Part shown: piece after piece, positions 49,849-62,005 of the stretch
Layout: each line of letters begins with the position of its first letter
Position numbering within the stretch: the first letter of the stretch is position 1
NCBI RefSeq assembly: GCF_008831285.2
Contig: NC_045143.1
Coordinates: forward strand, 25,319,662 to 25,383,661
Origin: Nymphaea colorata
Taxonomy: Eukaryota; Streptophyta; Magnoliopsida; Nymphaeales; Nymphaeaceae
Direction: 5' to 3'
DNA length: 64,000 bases
Program-made: the position numbers and the translations under genes
The notes under the pieces: generated by a model
Told to the model about the DNA's origin: nothing
Database searches by the model: none
Seen by the model: the letters and a program-made list of their open reading frames with translations, nothing else

Positions 49849-50002
49849 ATGCTTAGACAAGCAACAAAAAGCTCAATTTTTTTATAACAGCCCGTCGGCC
49901 ACTGAGAAAATAATGATTCATAACACCCATGCATAGACAAGCAACAAAAAGCTCAATTTTTTTATAACATTTCCTCAGCCACTGATATTGAAATGATTCG
50001 TA
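49849..50002. repeat. Two-copy tandem duplication, about 77-bp unit
   Basis: GACAAGCAACAAAAAGCTCA followed by ATTTTTTTATAACA occurs at about 49,856 and again at about 49,935, each followed by a CACTGA..ATGATTC.TAA segment. Confidence 0.85.
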
Positions 50003-50737
50003 AACGGTATTGAGTGGCATCACTAAATTGGACAAATCATAACCCTCAGCTAAATCACCCCAGACCATAAACTAACTCGAAGTTAAAACTTTTGTCTAGA
50101 GATGTAGACATGAAATCAGTGGAAAAAACAGAGTTGCATGAGATTGCTAGATAAGCTAAGCTTCTCCCAGTACGTTGAATCTCCTTTCCATGGTTCTCAA
50201 GAACTGAACAAGTAAATCTATATGTTTGTTTGTGTGTGCTTCTTAGGTGTGTACTTTAGTTGGACAATCGGATCTTGTACTAGGTAAACAGCCAAAATTA
50301 TCAAGCTCCCCTAACTGCAGTAATTTTTACAAGTATATCATTCTAAAGGGCTAGAAAAACATTTGTGTATCTTAAAATGGCTAAATATTGCTGTAATTTT
50401 GATCCTCAATAGAACAGCAATTTACACATGGAAAACAAAAAAAAGGGCAGAAGAGAACACTACTCAAAGCTGTACCACAGACCAACAAACTAAACATTTC
50501 AGATTCATGAGACCAACTAGATAAGCAGCATTTACCAATTTTCCTGACCACGAAGAAACAAAAATAACTTTTTAGTTATGTCAGTTACTAATATTGAAGA
50601 AGACTAATCTACATTGACTCATGATATCTATCATGTCAAAAATAATATTGTGATCATCACTATGCAATACTCATATCAGTAGCATCATTCTACTTCTACC
50701 AATGGATTACATGGATTCATGGCCATGCAAAAATGTG

Positions 50738-50761
50738 CACACACACACACACACACACACA
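50738..50761. repeat. (CA)n microsatellite
   Basis: A 24-bp pure CA run. Confidence 0.95.
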
Positions 50762-50859
50762 TTCACAAAGCAATTTTTCGGCCTTAGGAACTGCAGGACA
50801 ATATGGTGTTCTTATTTTATAACAGATACTCTACAGTCGTCCAACAGTAATAACCATAC

Positions 50860-50974
50860 CTTGAGAATGATTCCTAGTAGCAGAATCAGCATGGTTCTTC
50901 CTCCTGCACTAATTACGACCAGCTAATCTCCTTCTGCAAATCTTCTCAAAATCATCGAATAAACCACATGAAAC
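50860..50974 (-). pseudogene. SBP-box (SQUAMOSA-promoter-binding-like) exon fragment
   Basis: The stretch follows an acceptor (ATGCAG) and ends before GTATGG. It reads VSCGLFDDFEKICRRRLAGRN, stop, CRRKNHADSATRNHSQ. SBP DNA-binding domains end with F..FD..KRSCRRRLAGHN.RRRK, which holds part of the second zinc site and the nuclear localisation signal. Here KRSC has become KIC with spacing kept, and the residue after AGRN is TAG (50,909-50,911). The first half of the SBP domain is not visible upstream. A decayed or captured exon is the best reading. Confidence 0.6.
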
Positions 50975-51269
50975 CTGCATTGCATGCATAAGAAAGGAAT
51001 AAAATCTCATGAACAGCCAAAGAAACTAGAGGACAAGTGAAAATCATCCGAGCCTCTCCACTCTCTACCAGTCAGTTGGCAGATTTGGGGAACCAGGTCG
51101 GAGACAGCCTTCTTGATGCACGATTAGGGATGCTAGGCAAGACAAACCAGTCCCTGATGCACGAGGGAAGATTTGGAGACGCCGACAGGAGACCCTATTC
51201 CCTGATGCCCGATGGTCAATTTTGGGATGTCGGACCAGAGGCCCCAGTCCCAAACGGTTGGTAATATGA

Positions 51270-51401
51270 AAGAGAGAGAGAGAGAGAGTCCAGCGATTGG
51301 GGTCACCGGAGACCCCTCGCCATTTGGGGGTGGCAAGAATCTGTATGCCACAAAGAGTCGGAAAGAGATCAAAGAGGGCGTGCGCACGCGCGCACGCGTG
51401 C

Positions 51402-51433
<32 letters not shown>

Positions 51434-51910
51434 TCGAAATACCTGATGGGGATTGGCCGTTAGAGTCACCGGTGAACAAGAGATGGACGACGGATGGCCG
51501 GTGGTGCTGTCGGCACCCATTCTCCACATACACAAACCGACCGTCGAAATCCTAATCTTCTGTTCTACAAAAAACAAGGATGGGTGTTTGGTAACAACCA
51601 ACAACTGTGCTAAAATATCCAGCGATCGGGGTTCACCTAAGACCCCTCACCATTTGGGGGTTGTCGGAATCCCCAGGCAGATTGCTAATATGCCAAAAAA
51701 TGATCGAACAGAAAGAGTGCAACAGAGAGGGAGAGAAAGATACCTGGCAGTGACGAGGGAACGGTGGAGGAGTCACCCCTCACTAGCAATGGAAGGTCGA
51801 CGGTGGGTGGCACTGCTACAGAGTACTTTCGGAGCCCGAAGGAAGAAGGGAGAGAACCAGAGAAGCAACGAACAACTTATTGCCGTCCACTTGCGGAAGA
51901 TGAACTAAAA
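51270..51910. repeat. GA-rich region with duplicated block and Z-DNA-like tract
   Basis: (GA)n runs lie at 51,270-51,288 and 51,401-51,432. An alternating purine-pyrimidine GC-rich tract lies at 51,378-51,402. A block with CCAGCGAT.GGGGT and CCATTTGGGGGT occurs near 51,290-51,333 and again near 51,619-51,663. Open frames across this region have no recognisable protein features. Confidence 0.7.
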
Positions 51911-54268
51911 CGCATCTGGTCTTAACTCCCACTTCTCAAAGGATCCTCCACCTAGAGCAACAAATGATGGGATAAACAGTGTTTACATTATAGTTTTAAA
52001 TTTGTTGTTCACTAGTAAAAAGTGGCCGAGAACCACATCGTGAATCATCTATCAAGGGTGCATAGTGATGTGATGAGAACCACACCGTGCCTTAGTTTCT
52101 TCTTGGCATGAACCCAATGCCAGTGTCCAGTGCGTGGCTCACCTATGTGAGCACATTAGCATGGTCACGGTGGATGGACACCAACAAGTTGCATTTTGTG
52201 AAAGAGCTCCAACGCCTCAAATTATCGTAATCGAGCTCCACAAAATCAAAATTATGGGCATCTTGCAGGTTAGAGAGGTGGCTGTTGTTCCCTTAACATT
52301 GTTGTATGTTACATCCGCTTGTGAATACAGAAATAAAAGGCCTTTAAGTTTTGAAACACAGCAGAAAGAAGCAAATATAGCTTTCTATAAGCATTCTCTT
52401 TGATTTTTCCATTTCTTTATAATGCCCGAAGGCCAGCCTATATATTTTCCGGCAGAAAAGTATACATTATAAATTGCAGATGGGAACTCTACCCATCCCA
52501 ACATACTAGGGGCCAAGGTTGAATAACATTTTCAAACTTTGAACATGAAATTTTTAAAAATTTTATTTTTTTTACACAGGCCAAATTAAGTTTTTTTAAA
52601 AAATATACCTATAATTTTTTTTTCCTAAAATGTGAAGTGGGGCCATGCCTCTGCCAGTGCCCACCTCCCCCAAACCAATTCCCTGCACCCTGCATGCACA
52701 TAAATTAGGGGCTTGAACCCGCCAAGTTGCTTGACTCCTTGGCAACCAGTACAACAGAGAACAACACGACTGTCCGGCTCAACCTAACTACTAGGTAGTA
52801 TGACAGGCATCGTCATCCTATCTTTTGTGCAAATGCACTATGTCTTAGTAGGCGTTTTGAGATCATCAGAATTTGAAAACAGATCCAGCCCACCCCCGTC
52901 AATTTTAGATCTGACCAACCTTTTCCCTATATAACCCTAAATGTGGATCTAAGATCTGTCTTATGATGAATAGATTTTATAAAAGACCTACTACTACATC
53001 AGTAAAAATATGCCATGTCAGATCCACATCAGAGAATGTGCAATAAAATCTGTAGACCTCAGCTACGTTTGTTACTGATGGTAATGAAAAATGAACTCCT
53101 CTTCCAATTTTTTCTTTAGACGGAGTTCCTTTCTATGTTTTGAAGGCATTTTTGTCATTTGAGCTGAAACATATAAAAGAATAAAATATATAACTAGTAT
53201 TGACCGACTTCCTTAGATATTTGAACTCAAGCTAAGGTCCTCTCGCATTGAAATAGCAAAGAATTTAAATACTTAAGGTGACCACTTTTTATAACACCCT
53301 TTGTTTGCATCTGATCAGACACCGGATTTTCCAAAAGTTCCAGTTTCTAACAATTGCCTCAGTTCAGCATCATGTCGACAAGCTTGAGTAGCAGACAAAG
53401 ATAGGAGTTCTGATAACCTTTAACCAATGATATCTCTCAAAAAAACCAATCGACACCCTGTAAGACAGGCACGAAAACTCAGCTTCAACTCAACTACAAC
53501 TTCATCCTACCATAAAAGAACCACATAAGATCTTCAAGATAACTGCAGATCAATCATTAAGTTCATAAAGTAGCACAATATTAATAAGACCATACAAAAC
53601 CTTTTCCAAGTCATGAACTAGAACACAATGCTAGCAATGATGACCACATGAGTTTCACATGGGATGGCTTGCTGAGCTTTTTTGGCATGTTGTGCACCTC
53701 CAAGAGCTGAGATGGTTTAGAAGTTGGTAAACCCAGCAGTGCATGGAGGCTGGATAGAATGCCAATAAGCTCTGCAAAAGGTCTCGTCCCATGAGAAGCA
53801 CAATGGAATATTGAGGAAGCAAGCATGGTGCTAACTTGGTTTGTATAGACTTGTACCACAGGCAATAACTGCTTTTATGATTTAGGCGACCTGCTTGCAG
53901 CACTAAGCCAAACGATGGATGATTTCAATCCCCAAGTGATATGTAAAAGTCTTTTGTAGCTCCAAATAGCAATATCTAACAAGAAGCAAAAATGAAAAAA
54001 TCATGGTGGAATAAAATTACCGATTAAGGTCCAACGTCTAGGTTGTTCCATGCAGCTATACTGTAATATGAAAGATGAATGCTTTCCACCCATACTGCCG
54101 ATGAAGCCCCTCCATGCATATTTCTACAAGGCAATAGCAAATGAAACTGTTCTCTACACCCTTACACCCTTCCACCAAAGGCTGTCTTGCCCATACTATA
54201 TGAAAAACTTGGGAGGAGGCAGCTTTTGCATTTCAACCATATGATGTCATCCAAACATTTCTGAAACA
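51911..54268. other. Intergenic DNA, nothing recognised
   Basis: AT-rich, with scattered short open frames and no splice-supported or conserved peptides I can identify. Confidence 0.5.
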
Positions 54269-56690
54269 GGGTTTCCAAGAGAAAATGAACCTTTTCCTTA
54301 GAAAAACCCCATGTTCCAGGGTGTCATCCAAAGGATGACATAAGTCATCCCAACATCCAAACATTTCTAAAATCAGGTTTCAAAGGAAACCCCCCATTCT
54401 GGGGTGTCATCCAAGGGCAACATTTAATGGGGTTTTGAAAATCAGGTTTTCACTTTTTAAAACCCAATTTATGTTTGGATGACCAAAACTTTAGAGGTAG
54501 TTTCAAATATTATTGCAGCTGAATGATAGTTGGTTTCCCGTTAGCTGAATGATAGTTGGTTTATGGTTAGTTAAACAAAGCACTTGCCAAATTGCCAAAT
54601 GAAGCAATCAAGATTACGTGGCATGCCCATGAATATAGAAAATTGTCACAAGTGTTGGAACAAATAAACATATATGCAAAGCGTGAGGGCAGTGAAGCCT
54701 TGCCGCCCAAAATAATATAATTGATAGCTCAAATTTGACAAAGAACCATACAAAATTGTGAGGAAAACCCAAGGACACATATTCAAAGGAAATGTCTTAA
54801 GAACTATCACAACAAAATCAATGAACATCACAAAGACATGAACATGGCCTCCATAGAGCAACAACTTCAGCATAAAAAGAAGGTTTTCCCAACAGCGTGC
54901 CTCTAGTATTTTGATTACATCTCACCATGATTAGGTCTGAATACGAAACGAGTCCAAGGTGGGCCAGCTTGACCTCAGCTAAGCTAGGCTCAAGTGCTCA
55001 ACTCACGAAACCTTGACCTCGAGCTCAGCCTGAACTCGAGTCAAGCTCAATTCAATAAACTAGTTTGTTTTATGTCAACTTCAGCTCGACCCATTGAAGT
55101 CATTTAAAGAAGATGCTCATTGTCCATTCAGCACAACAAAACCACTTGTTGTAGAAAGATCAACATAAAAATTAAGTGAAGTCAGGGGCACAAAAAACCA
55201 TGCAATTTCGTTAGAATTTTAAAAAATGCCACCATTCAGAATCAACTGGTGCTTTTTGAAAGAAATACCCAAGTCAGGGTTATGCAGGTTGAAGGCACTC
55301 GATGAGATAATGGGCCAGGTTTAATCTTCTATCCCAAATGGTTTATCCTATTTTGAGACAGAGGAAACGATGGAATTCACACTCAATATGCATACTATGT
55401 TTGAGAGGTTTCATCTATTCTATGAATGGACTAGTATTTTGGTAATGAAATGGGCAAACACCTTTCAAGACCAAAGGGAGATTGGTTAGTTCCTCTTATG
55501 CTTACGAAGCCTAAAAACATAACAAGAGATGTCGAGTTCTTACATTGAAATAGTTCAAAAATGATCAACTTAACTCATAAGCTTGTGTTCTCATGTTGTG
55601 CAAATAATATGACCTTCATTTACCCATAGTATCATACAAGTATCAGGCTTCATATTGCGTCAATGTTGCCAGATCATAAAAGAGGATGTCTTTTAATTTT
55701 CAAAATTTAAATAGAAAGGAATCATCATCGACATCCTAGATAATCAAAAAAAGGAGTTGATATTGACCCCAGAACCAAACAATCGCGAAAGATAGTCAAA
55801 TTCAATTCCTGAGAGTTTAGCCTTCATATCTTTCATCTCTTGGCAAGCATTTTTTTTTCTTTCTTTCGCACTCGGCTTTTTGCCCTTTTTTTTTGCATTT
55901 GACTTTTTTTTCTTTTTAGGCTGACCTTCACCTTTGAGGGAATACCTCACCACCTCAAAAGCTACTACGAAGCTCCACCACTTTGGTGGTTGTGCGTAGC
56001 TTTGTCATGTATCCAACTTGCTTCACCTTATGAGCTTTCGACGACCCAAAGGTTCATAAGTCATTTATCTTCACGAAATAGACATAAATCAACTTTATGT
56101 CTATCCTGTACTCTCAATTACTGACTCAGAGGAACGAATACACAAGCCCCGAGCCCATCTCTCAACTCTCGTTTTTTTACCTGTCAAGATTTTACAGAGC
56201 ATTGTGGCTTCTCTCTGAGGATATTTTCATGCTAAATCCTTGCAAATGCTTGAACACCAAAGTCAACACATTTTCTAGTCTTGACTTTCTTAGCTTCATA
56301 GGATTTTTCCTCACGTTCATATCTAAGGTTTTTTCAGCTTCCCTCTTCCATTGATTGACAAACAAAAAGTTGAAATTTTCTCCCTCTACATGGTGAGATA
56401 CTAAAAGCAAAGAAAAGACATATCATTGTGCGAGAAAACATTTTACAAATGTTTGTAAACAAAAGAATGAAAATTTTATCCAAAAGTTCTTGACATCAAA
56501 TGGTATATCATTAAGAGGCATAAATTATATACCCTAAAGAGATGAGTGAGTGCAAAACAAGATGGTTTGTCTTGGTAGAAGAATGGAAATAGGATATTTT
56601 AAATGCACGACTGGTTTAAGGGTGACGAGTTCTCATAAGTGTTGGGTCAGTAACTGATTGAAAGTTTTGCAAAAGGTTTGGGTTAAGCAC
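54269..56690. repeat. Repeat X2, longest copy of X
   Basis: Bases 54,269-55,920 match X1 at about 99 percent. From 55,920 it continues through CTGACCTTCACCTTTGAGGG and the block shared with X3 (48,140-48,900), ending near GGTTTGGGTTAAG at about 56,690. A Lys-rich open frame at 55,744-55,953 on the minus strand has no recognisable domain. Whether X is a transposon or a duplicated segment is not settled by its ends. Confidence 0.88.
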
Positions 56691-58800
56691 TTTTCTTTTC
56701 CTGAACGAAGCCCAAGACAAACAGTCCTATGTGTTGGCTTTTGTAAAATCAAATGGGCAAATGTTGACGACAACTATGGGATTGGACTTTGTATGACTCT
56801 GAATGTAAGACTGTCCACCAAAATTTAACTAGTACCATGTCCTGATCACATGAGAACTTTGTGAAATTATGATTTTGCAAAAGGATAACAACACAGAGAA
56901 CAAGTTCATCTCGAACTTTCTCACAAAAATATAGCCTCGTGGCAAGCAAACTTCGACAAATTCTCTTATTGTAAGGTATTCTTTGAAGAGGGTTGGAAGA
57001 TGAATCATTTATTAATAAAGGGAAATTGCTACTTCCATAGGTCATTTTCCTACATAGCTAAAAGACCATTTCCAGGACTAAGTTGGATTGGCTTGAAAGG
57101 TTTGATATGATTTTAATCACAAGCTCAGGTCTAAGATCAAATGCAACAAGAGGCTCGCAAAGATTTCTTCACTCGTGCATATACTTAGAAAGGTCCTAAA
57201 TATAGGACTCAAATTGTGGTTTTCATATCTAAAATACAACTAAAGGGCATACTAAATCACAGGCCACACCTCTAGATAGCACAAACAAAACTTGATAAGA
57301 GATCATCCTCTTAGCATTAATACACAAAAACAATATGCAGATATCAAAACAAAAACAACATACATGTCCTAAGGAGCCTTCATCTCCCTCAGTGGAAATT
57401 CTGGTTCAGAATTATACTTTATTTGATAGATATACAAAGGCCTAAAAGTTAAAGAAAAATCAGAAATAGGAACTAGATAGATTGAAAAAACACAAAAAAA
57501 AGGTACAATTGAACATATCTTTTCTACAGAGCATTAATAATCTGAGAATGGAGCCGAAAATTCTGGTTTTCAGAATTATAGTTCCTAAGAAATAGAAACA
57601 AGGAACAATATAGAAATCTGTCAAAACCACTAAAAGTTCAAAAAATACTGAATTTTGTGGCATGACATCAGAAATATCATACCAAAAATCAGACCCACAT
57701 TCAGACTTTAATTCATAAAATGAAAGTAAAAAATGTTCCACCTAAATGAGGGGCAGACTTTTCCAGTTCTGATAGGTTCACATACCCAGGTTAATAAAAA
57801 ACATTATATTGTAAAGAGTTTATACCAAAACTAAGTGCTTTTTACCTCTACAGAAAAACAGGATATCAGGAAACCAAAATTCAAATTTTTTTGAACAATT
57901 TGGGTATTTATTTCGTGTTTTTCAATTTAGCATAGTTTCTGTACAAAAGTAGAACATGTTCACAAAAGACAATTTTTTTCACAATAAAGAAAATAAAAAC
58001 ACAAAATATTTCTACTCTATTAAGTTTGCAACCAAGATGAACATACAGCGCTCAAGCACACAGGGCACGAATAACACAAATGACAAGAAAAACAAATGTA
58101 AAGTACTTAGTGGAAAAATCAAAACATGTTCGTCTAAAACTTACCTGTGTATTCGCTCCCCACCAGTGCAAATTCAAGAAAAGATAGGCAAGTGAGCCTA
58201 GAGCAACATGCAAGTGAATCCTATGTATACTAACTACGTTAAAAACCTATGTTTTCTAACTAAAAGAAAGCAATTAAATTAAAATCATAAGTCATGTACT
58301 AGACGACCCCCACACAACATGACTATTAAACTAAAGAGGCCAACAAAGGGGTTGTCTTTTCATTTTGTCCAACGGATTGAAACTTTTAGAGCTGCATTTT
58401 CTTCAAGTACTTAAATGCACGAATTAGATTCATGATCATGGCCAAATTTGCTATAGATGTACGACATTAATTTTAAATAATCCAAAGGAAGTTAATCTAT
58501 CAAAATGAATTTCTCAATGAATTTTAAAAGGACTGCATAATTGTTGGAAATTGATGTGCTAAGATGAAGATCCAAACAAAATTTTACCAATCTGCCTTAG
58601 TATCACCATATCTGCTAAAATGTAGCCCTCGTGTGGAGGCATTTGGAGGTATGGGGCACTCGTTGAGTGAACCAACCTCATGAGCTAGCTGGTCAACTTG
58701 TGATTGTGTTTTCATAATGTTAAATAAGAAATAATAAGAGATGAGAGGCCAGTGGGTTGTGGCAATGTGTTTGGGACTTTCGCCACTAGTCTCGCCTGTT
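56691..58800. other. Intergenic or unassigned element DNA
   Basis: No conserved protein or RNA gene seen. Part of the right side may belong to the 5' LTR of the gypsy element, whose left edge I could not fix. Confidence 0.4.
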
Positions 58801-59129
58801 TGGAGCACAGGCGGTGCAAGGCCCCAGGGTACTGTTGTATGTTGTGCTTGGAGTGTTGGGCTCCCGCCTTCCCAACTTGGGTGTCCTAGGGAAGGCTGAG
58901 TATCTCTCCTTGGAATTCACACATCCATGGATGAGTGCTCTACCGCTGCAGCGTAAATGGATCCATATCGATTCGGGCCACCACGAGGGTTGTCTCCCAG
59001 CTATAGGCCGCCCGCGGTGTGCACGTGCTTGTGTTTTGCACCCACAGGAACTGTCAATTCACTAAAGTTTATGTAAATGATAAGAATAAGAATGATATGT
59101 TATGCATAGTTGTATGTTATTTGTGATTA

Positions 59130-59545
59130 GATCATATCTGAGCCCTTACCTAGAGGTTTAAGGATTTTTCTGGTTTGTTATCATGCTGCGAAAGCTAAGC
59201 CTTCAGTTGTTTTTCTTTTTTAGGTTTTGGCGACCAGGGGCAGTAGGTTGATCAGGTGGCTTCACTCACATCCTACTGGGGAGGTTTTGAGTCAAATGTC
59301 ATGCTAGCGCGTCTTGTTTTGGTTTTATTGATGTCTGGTTTTTGTTAGGCATCAATGTTGTAATTTTGGGGCATTTTTGGTCATGTGTACAGATGAACTG
59401 AAATTCTTATATAATGGAAAGCTTGCTCCATTGTTTTGAATTTCTTGGCTCATCTCATTTTGAATTGTTGTGTCGTCGCACCTCAATGTTTTATGTTAAG
59501 AAAAAAAAAACTTCTTTTGAGGGTCAAAAGGGCTGGGGTGTGACA
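59130..59545 (+). repeat. 3' portion of the gypsy 5' LTR
   Basis: It ends in GGGGTGTGACA, four bases before the primer-binding site, and resembles the LTR fragment ending at 20,997. The LTR probably starts further left, somewhere after about 58,540. Confidence 0.8.
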
Positions 59546-59549
59546 ACTT

Positions 59550-59562
59550 TGGTATCAGAGCC
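59550..59562 (+). other. Primer-binding site of the gypsy element
   Basis: TGGTATCAGAGCC, complementary to initiator Met-tRNA, lies just downstream of the LTR end. Confidence 0.9.
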
Positions 59563-59795
59563 ATGGCAAACCCCACTATGGATGTGAATTAATGCCTATC
59601 TGTGAAACCGTGTTGCCCAGGTACATGCTATTTGAGTTCACTTTTATTGAAATTTTAATTTTACTAAGATATATATATATATATGTACGTATATGATGAA
59701 TTGATGTTTTGATGATTGTGATGCATCTTTGCAAATGGGACTTGTAAGAGTTATCTCAAACTTTGTAATGAGCATGAGAGTTCTTGTTTGTACAG

Positions 59796-60870
59796 ATGGA
59801 GTACCAACGAAGCGGTAAGAAGCGAGCTGGGCCGTCTACAGAGGCGCAGAGAGAGCCAAGTCTAGCCCATTCTGATGCACATACCCCACATGATGACAGT
59901 ACGTCAGGCCACCAGTATGCCCAGATGGGTGGGGGTGCTCAAACCCCACCGAGATAGACTCCACCTGTGGATCAGCAGGCTATATTGTTGACAATGTTGC
60001 AGACGCTGACCTCGCTAGTACAGTCGATGGTCGGTAATCAGAGAAGCCAAGCATCTCCTATAGAAGACACCACCGCACCACCTAAGGAGAAAGCAAGGAC
60101 AGTGTCATTAAAGCATTTTATGTCGATGCAGCCGCCTGTTTTTACTGGAGATGGCAATCCAGACAAGGCAGAAGAATGGATCGAAGAGGTTCAACATATC
60201 TTTGAGGTTCTGAAGGTGCCAGGAGGTGACAAAGTAAACTATGGCTTGTATATGCTTAAAGGTGATGCCAAAAGATGGTGGCAATCGACTCGTGAGATCC
60301 GCTTTGCAGACCAGCAGTCGATCTCTTGGAAGCAGTTCAGAGATTCGTTCTTCAGCACATACTTCCCAGCTCATGCCCGAAACATGAAGATGCAAGAGTT
60401 TCTTGAATTGCAACAAAATCATTTGAGGTTGGAGGAATATGTTACTAAGTATCGACACTTGGAGGTGTATTGTACATGGGTTGCGTGATGGACTACGAGG
60501 TAGAGTTATGTCAAGCAGACCTCGCGACTTGGACGAGGCGGTCACTATGGCAAGACGCATGGAAGAAGATTGGGGTAGGACTCAGAAAGACCATCAGAAG
60601 AAGACTACCCAGCACACACAGGGTGGACGTATGCCAGTCAAGCACCACCACTTTGCGGGCAGGGCTAGGCCTTATAAGAGGCGTGAGGATCGAACATTCA
60701 GGCGGAGCAGGCCAAACCACAATGACGTCACATAGGGAGCAGTGACTACTCCGACTCCATCGAAGTGCCCTACTTGTTCACGTGTGCACCCCGAAAAGCC
60801 ATGTTATCGGATGACCGGGGCGTGTTTACACTGTGGAGGGATGGGGCACTTCATCAAAGATTGCCCCCAT
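59796..60870 (+). pseudogene. gypsy gag (disrupted)
   Basis: It starts at ATG 59,796 (MEYQRSGKKRAGPS). An in-frame TAG at 59,955 precedes VDQQAILLTMLQTLTSLVQS. The capsid core has PPVFTGDGNPDKAEEWIEEV and MLKGDAKRWWQ. Near 60,480 a deletion or frameshift moves the frame to LRDGLRGRVMSSRPRDLDEA. A CCHC knuckle [14 protein letters not shown] lies near 60,822-60,866, with a further frameshift right after it. Confidence 0.93.
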
Positions 60871-62002
60871 CATGGTAGGAAAAGAGTCAAAGAAGCAGGA
60901 GGCCGGTTCTTCTAATGCACAAAGGACAACCGGACGTGTCTACGCAACTACCATGGAGGAGCTGCAGGCCCACGACCTTATTGAAGGTACTTTACTTGTT
61001 GGTTCTCGTATTGCTATAGTGTTGTTTGATGCAGGGGTGACTCGTTCATTTATACCTAGTCAATTTACCTCTTCACTAGAAGTGTCGGCTAGGATGATGC
61101 CGTACGTTTTGAAAGTGGTCAGCCCTATGCATGCCCAAGAGTCGTGTAGCGAGTATCTACCTAATGTAGATGTGAAGATACATCAACACCACTTATCTGC
61201 ACAGTTGGTAATCATTAGTCTTACTGGGTTTGATGTTATTTTGGACATGGATTGGCTATATGTGTATTATGCCAACATAGATTGCAGAAAGAAGCAGATA
61301 CTATTGTTGACTCCTGAGATGCAACCCGTGGAATTCCAAGCTCGTAAAGCTAGTCGAACTGATAAGATAATGGTGTCTACCCTAAAGGCTAAAAGACTGT
61401 TTGAAAAGGGAAGCGTTGCATTCTTGGTCAACGTGTTGACCAATGTGAATGAGCTGGTGAAGTTACAGGATGTTGCCATTGTGAATGAGTACCCTGATGT
61501 GTTCCCTGAAGAGCTATCAAGTTTGCCTTCAACACGGGAAGTGGAATTCAAGATAGAGTTGTTGCCAAGGACAACTCCCATTTCTAAGGCACCATACCAA
61601 ATGGCACCAGCAGAGTTAGAAGAACTGAGGAAGCAATTGCAGGAGCTCTTGGATAAGGGCTTCATTCGACCTAGTGTGTCACCTTGGGGAGCACTTGTAT
61701 TGTTTGTTAAGAAAAAAGACGGAACAATGCACTTGTGCATAGATTACCGCATGTTGAATCAAGTTACCATCAAGAATAAGTATCTGCTTCCTAGAATTAA
61801 AGACTTGTTTGATCAGCTCAAGAATGCAAAGGTGTTCTCCAAGATTGGTTTGAGGACAAGTTATCATCAACTCTTGATACAGGAGGAAGATGTTGCTAAG
61901 ACTACTTTTCGAACTAGATATGGGCACTATGAATTTAGGGTCATGCCTTTTGGATTGACCAATGCTCCCGCATCATTCATGAACCTCATGAATCGGGTCT
62001 TC
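60871..62002 (+). pseudogene. gypsy protease and reverse transcriptase N-terminal half
   Basis: [14 protein letters not shown] near 61,026 is the retropepsin site, with DAG where DSG is usual. [15 protein letters not shown] follows. The RT begins near 61,640 with [37 protein letters not shown] and [13 protein letters not shown]. In motif A the family FSKIDLRSGYHQ is [12 protein letters not shown]: the first catalytic Asp is Gly (GGT at 61,847-61,849). A TAA at 62,003 ends the frame after NRVF. Confidence 0.93.
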
Positions 62003-62005
62003 TAA

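Noticed and set aside
51065-51604. 179-codon minus-strand open frame
   Set aside because: It runs across (GA)n and Z-DNA-like repeats, contains Ser-Leu runs from simple repeats, and matches no family I know.
53611-53903. Overlapping minus-strand frames that look mildly protein-like
   Set aside because: Two different frames are open over the same bases, with no splice support or recognisable motif.
55744-55953. Lys-rich frame in repeat X2 as a nuclear protein
   Set aside because: The Lys runs come from T/TTC-rich simple sequence, and the corresponding frame is disrupted in the other X copies.
59550-59562. tRNA-like sequence near the gypsy LTR, and at 30,347-30,360
   Set aside because: These are 13-14 base primer-binding sites and not tRNA genes. 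No tRNA or rRNA gene was found in the window.
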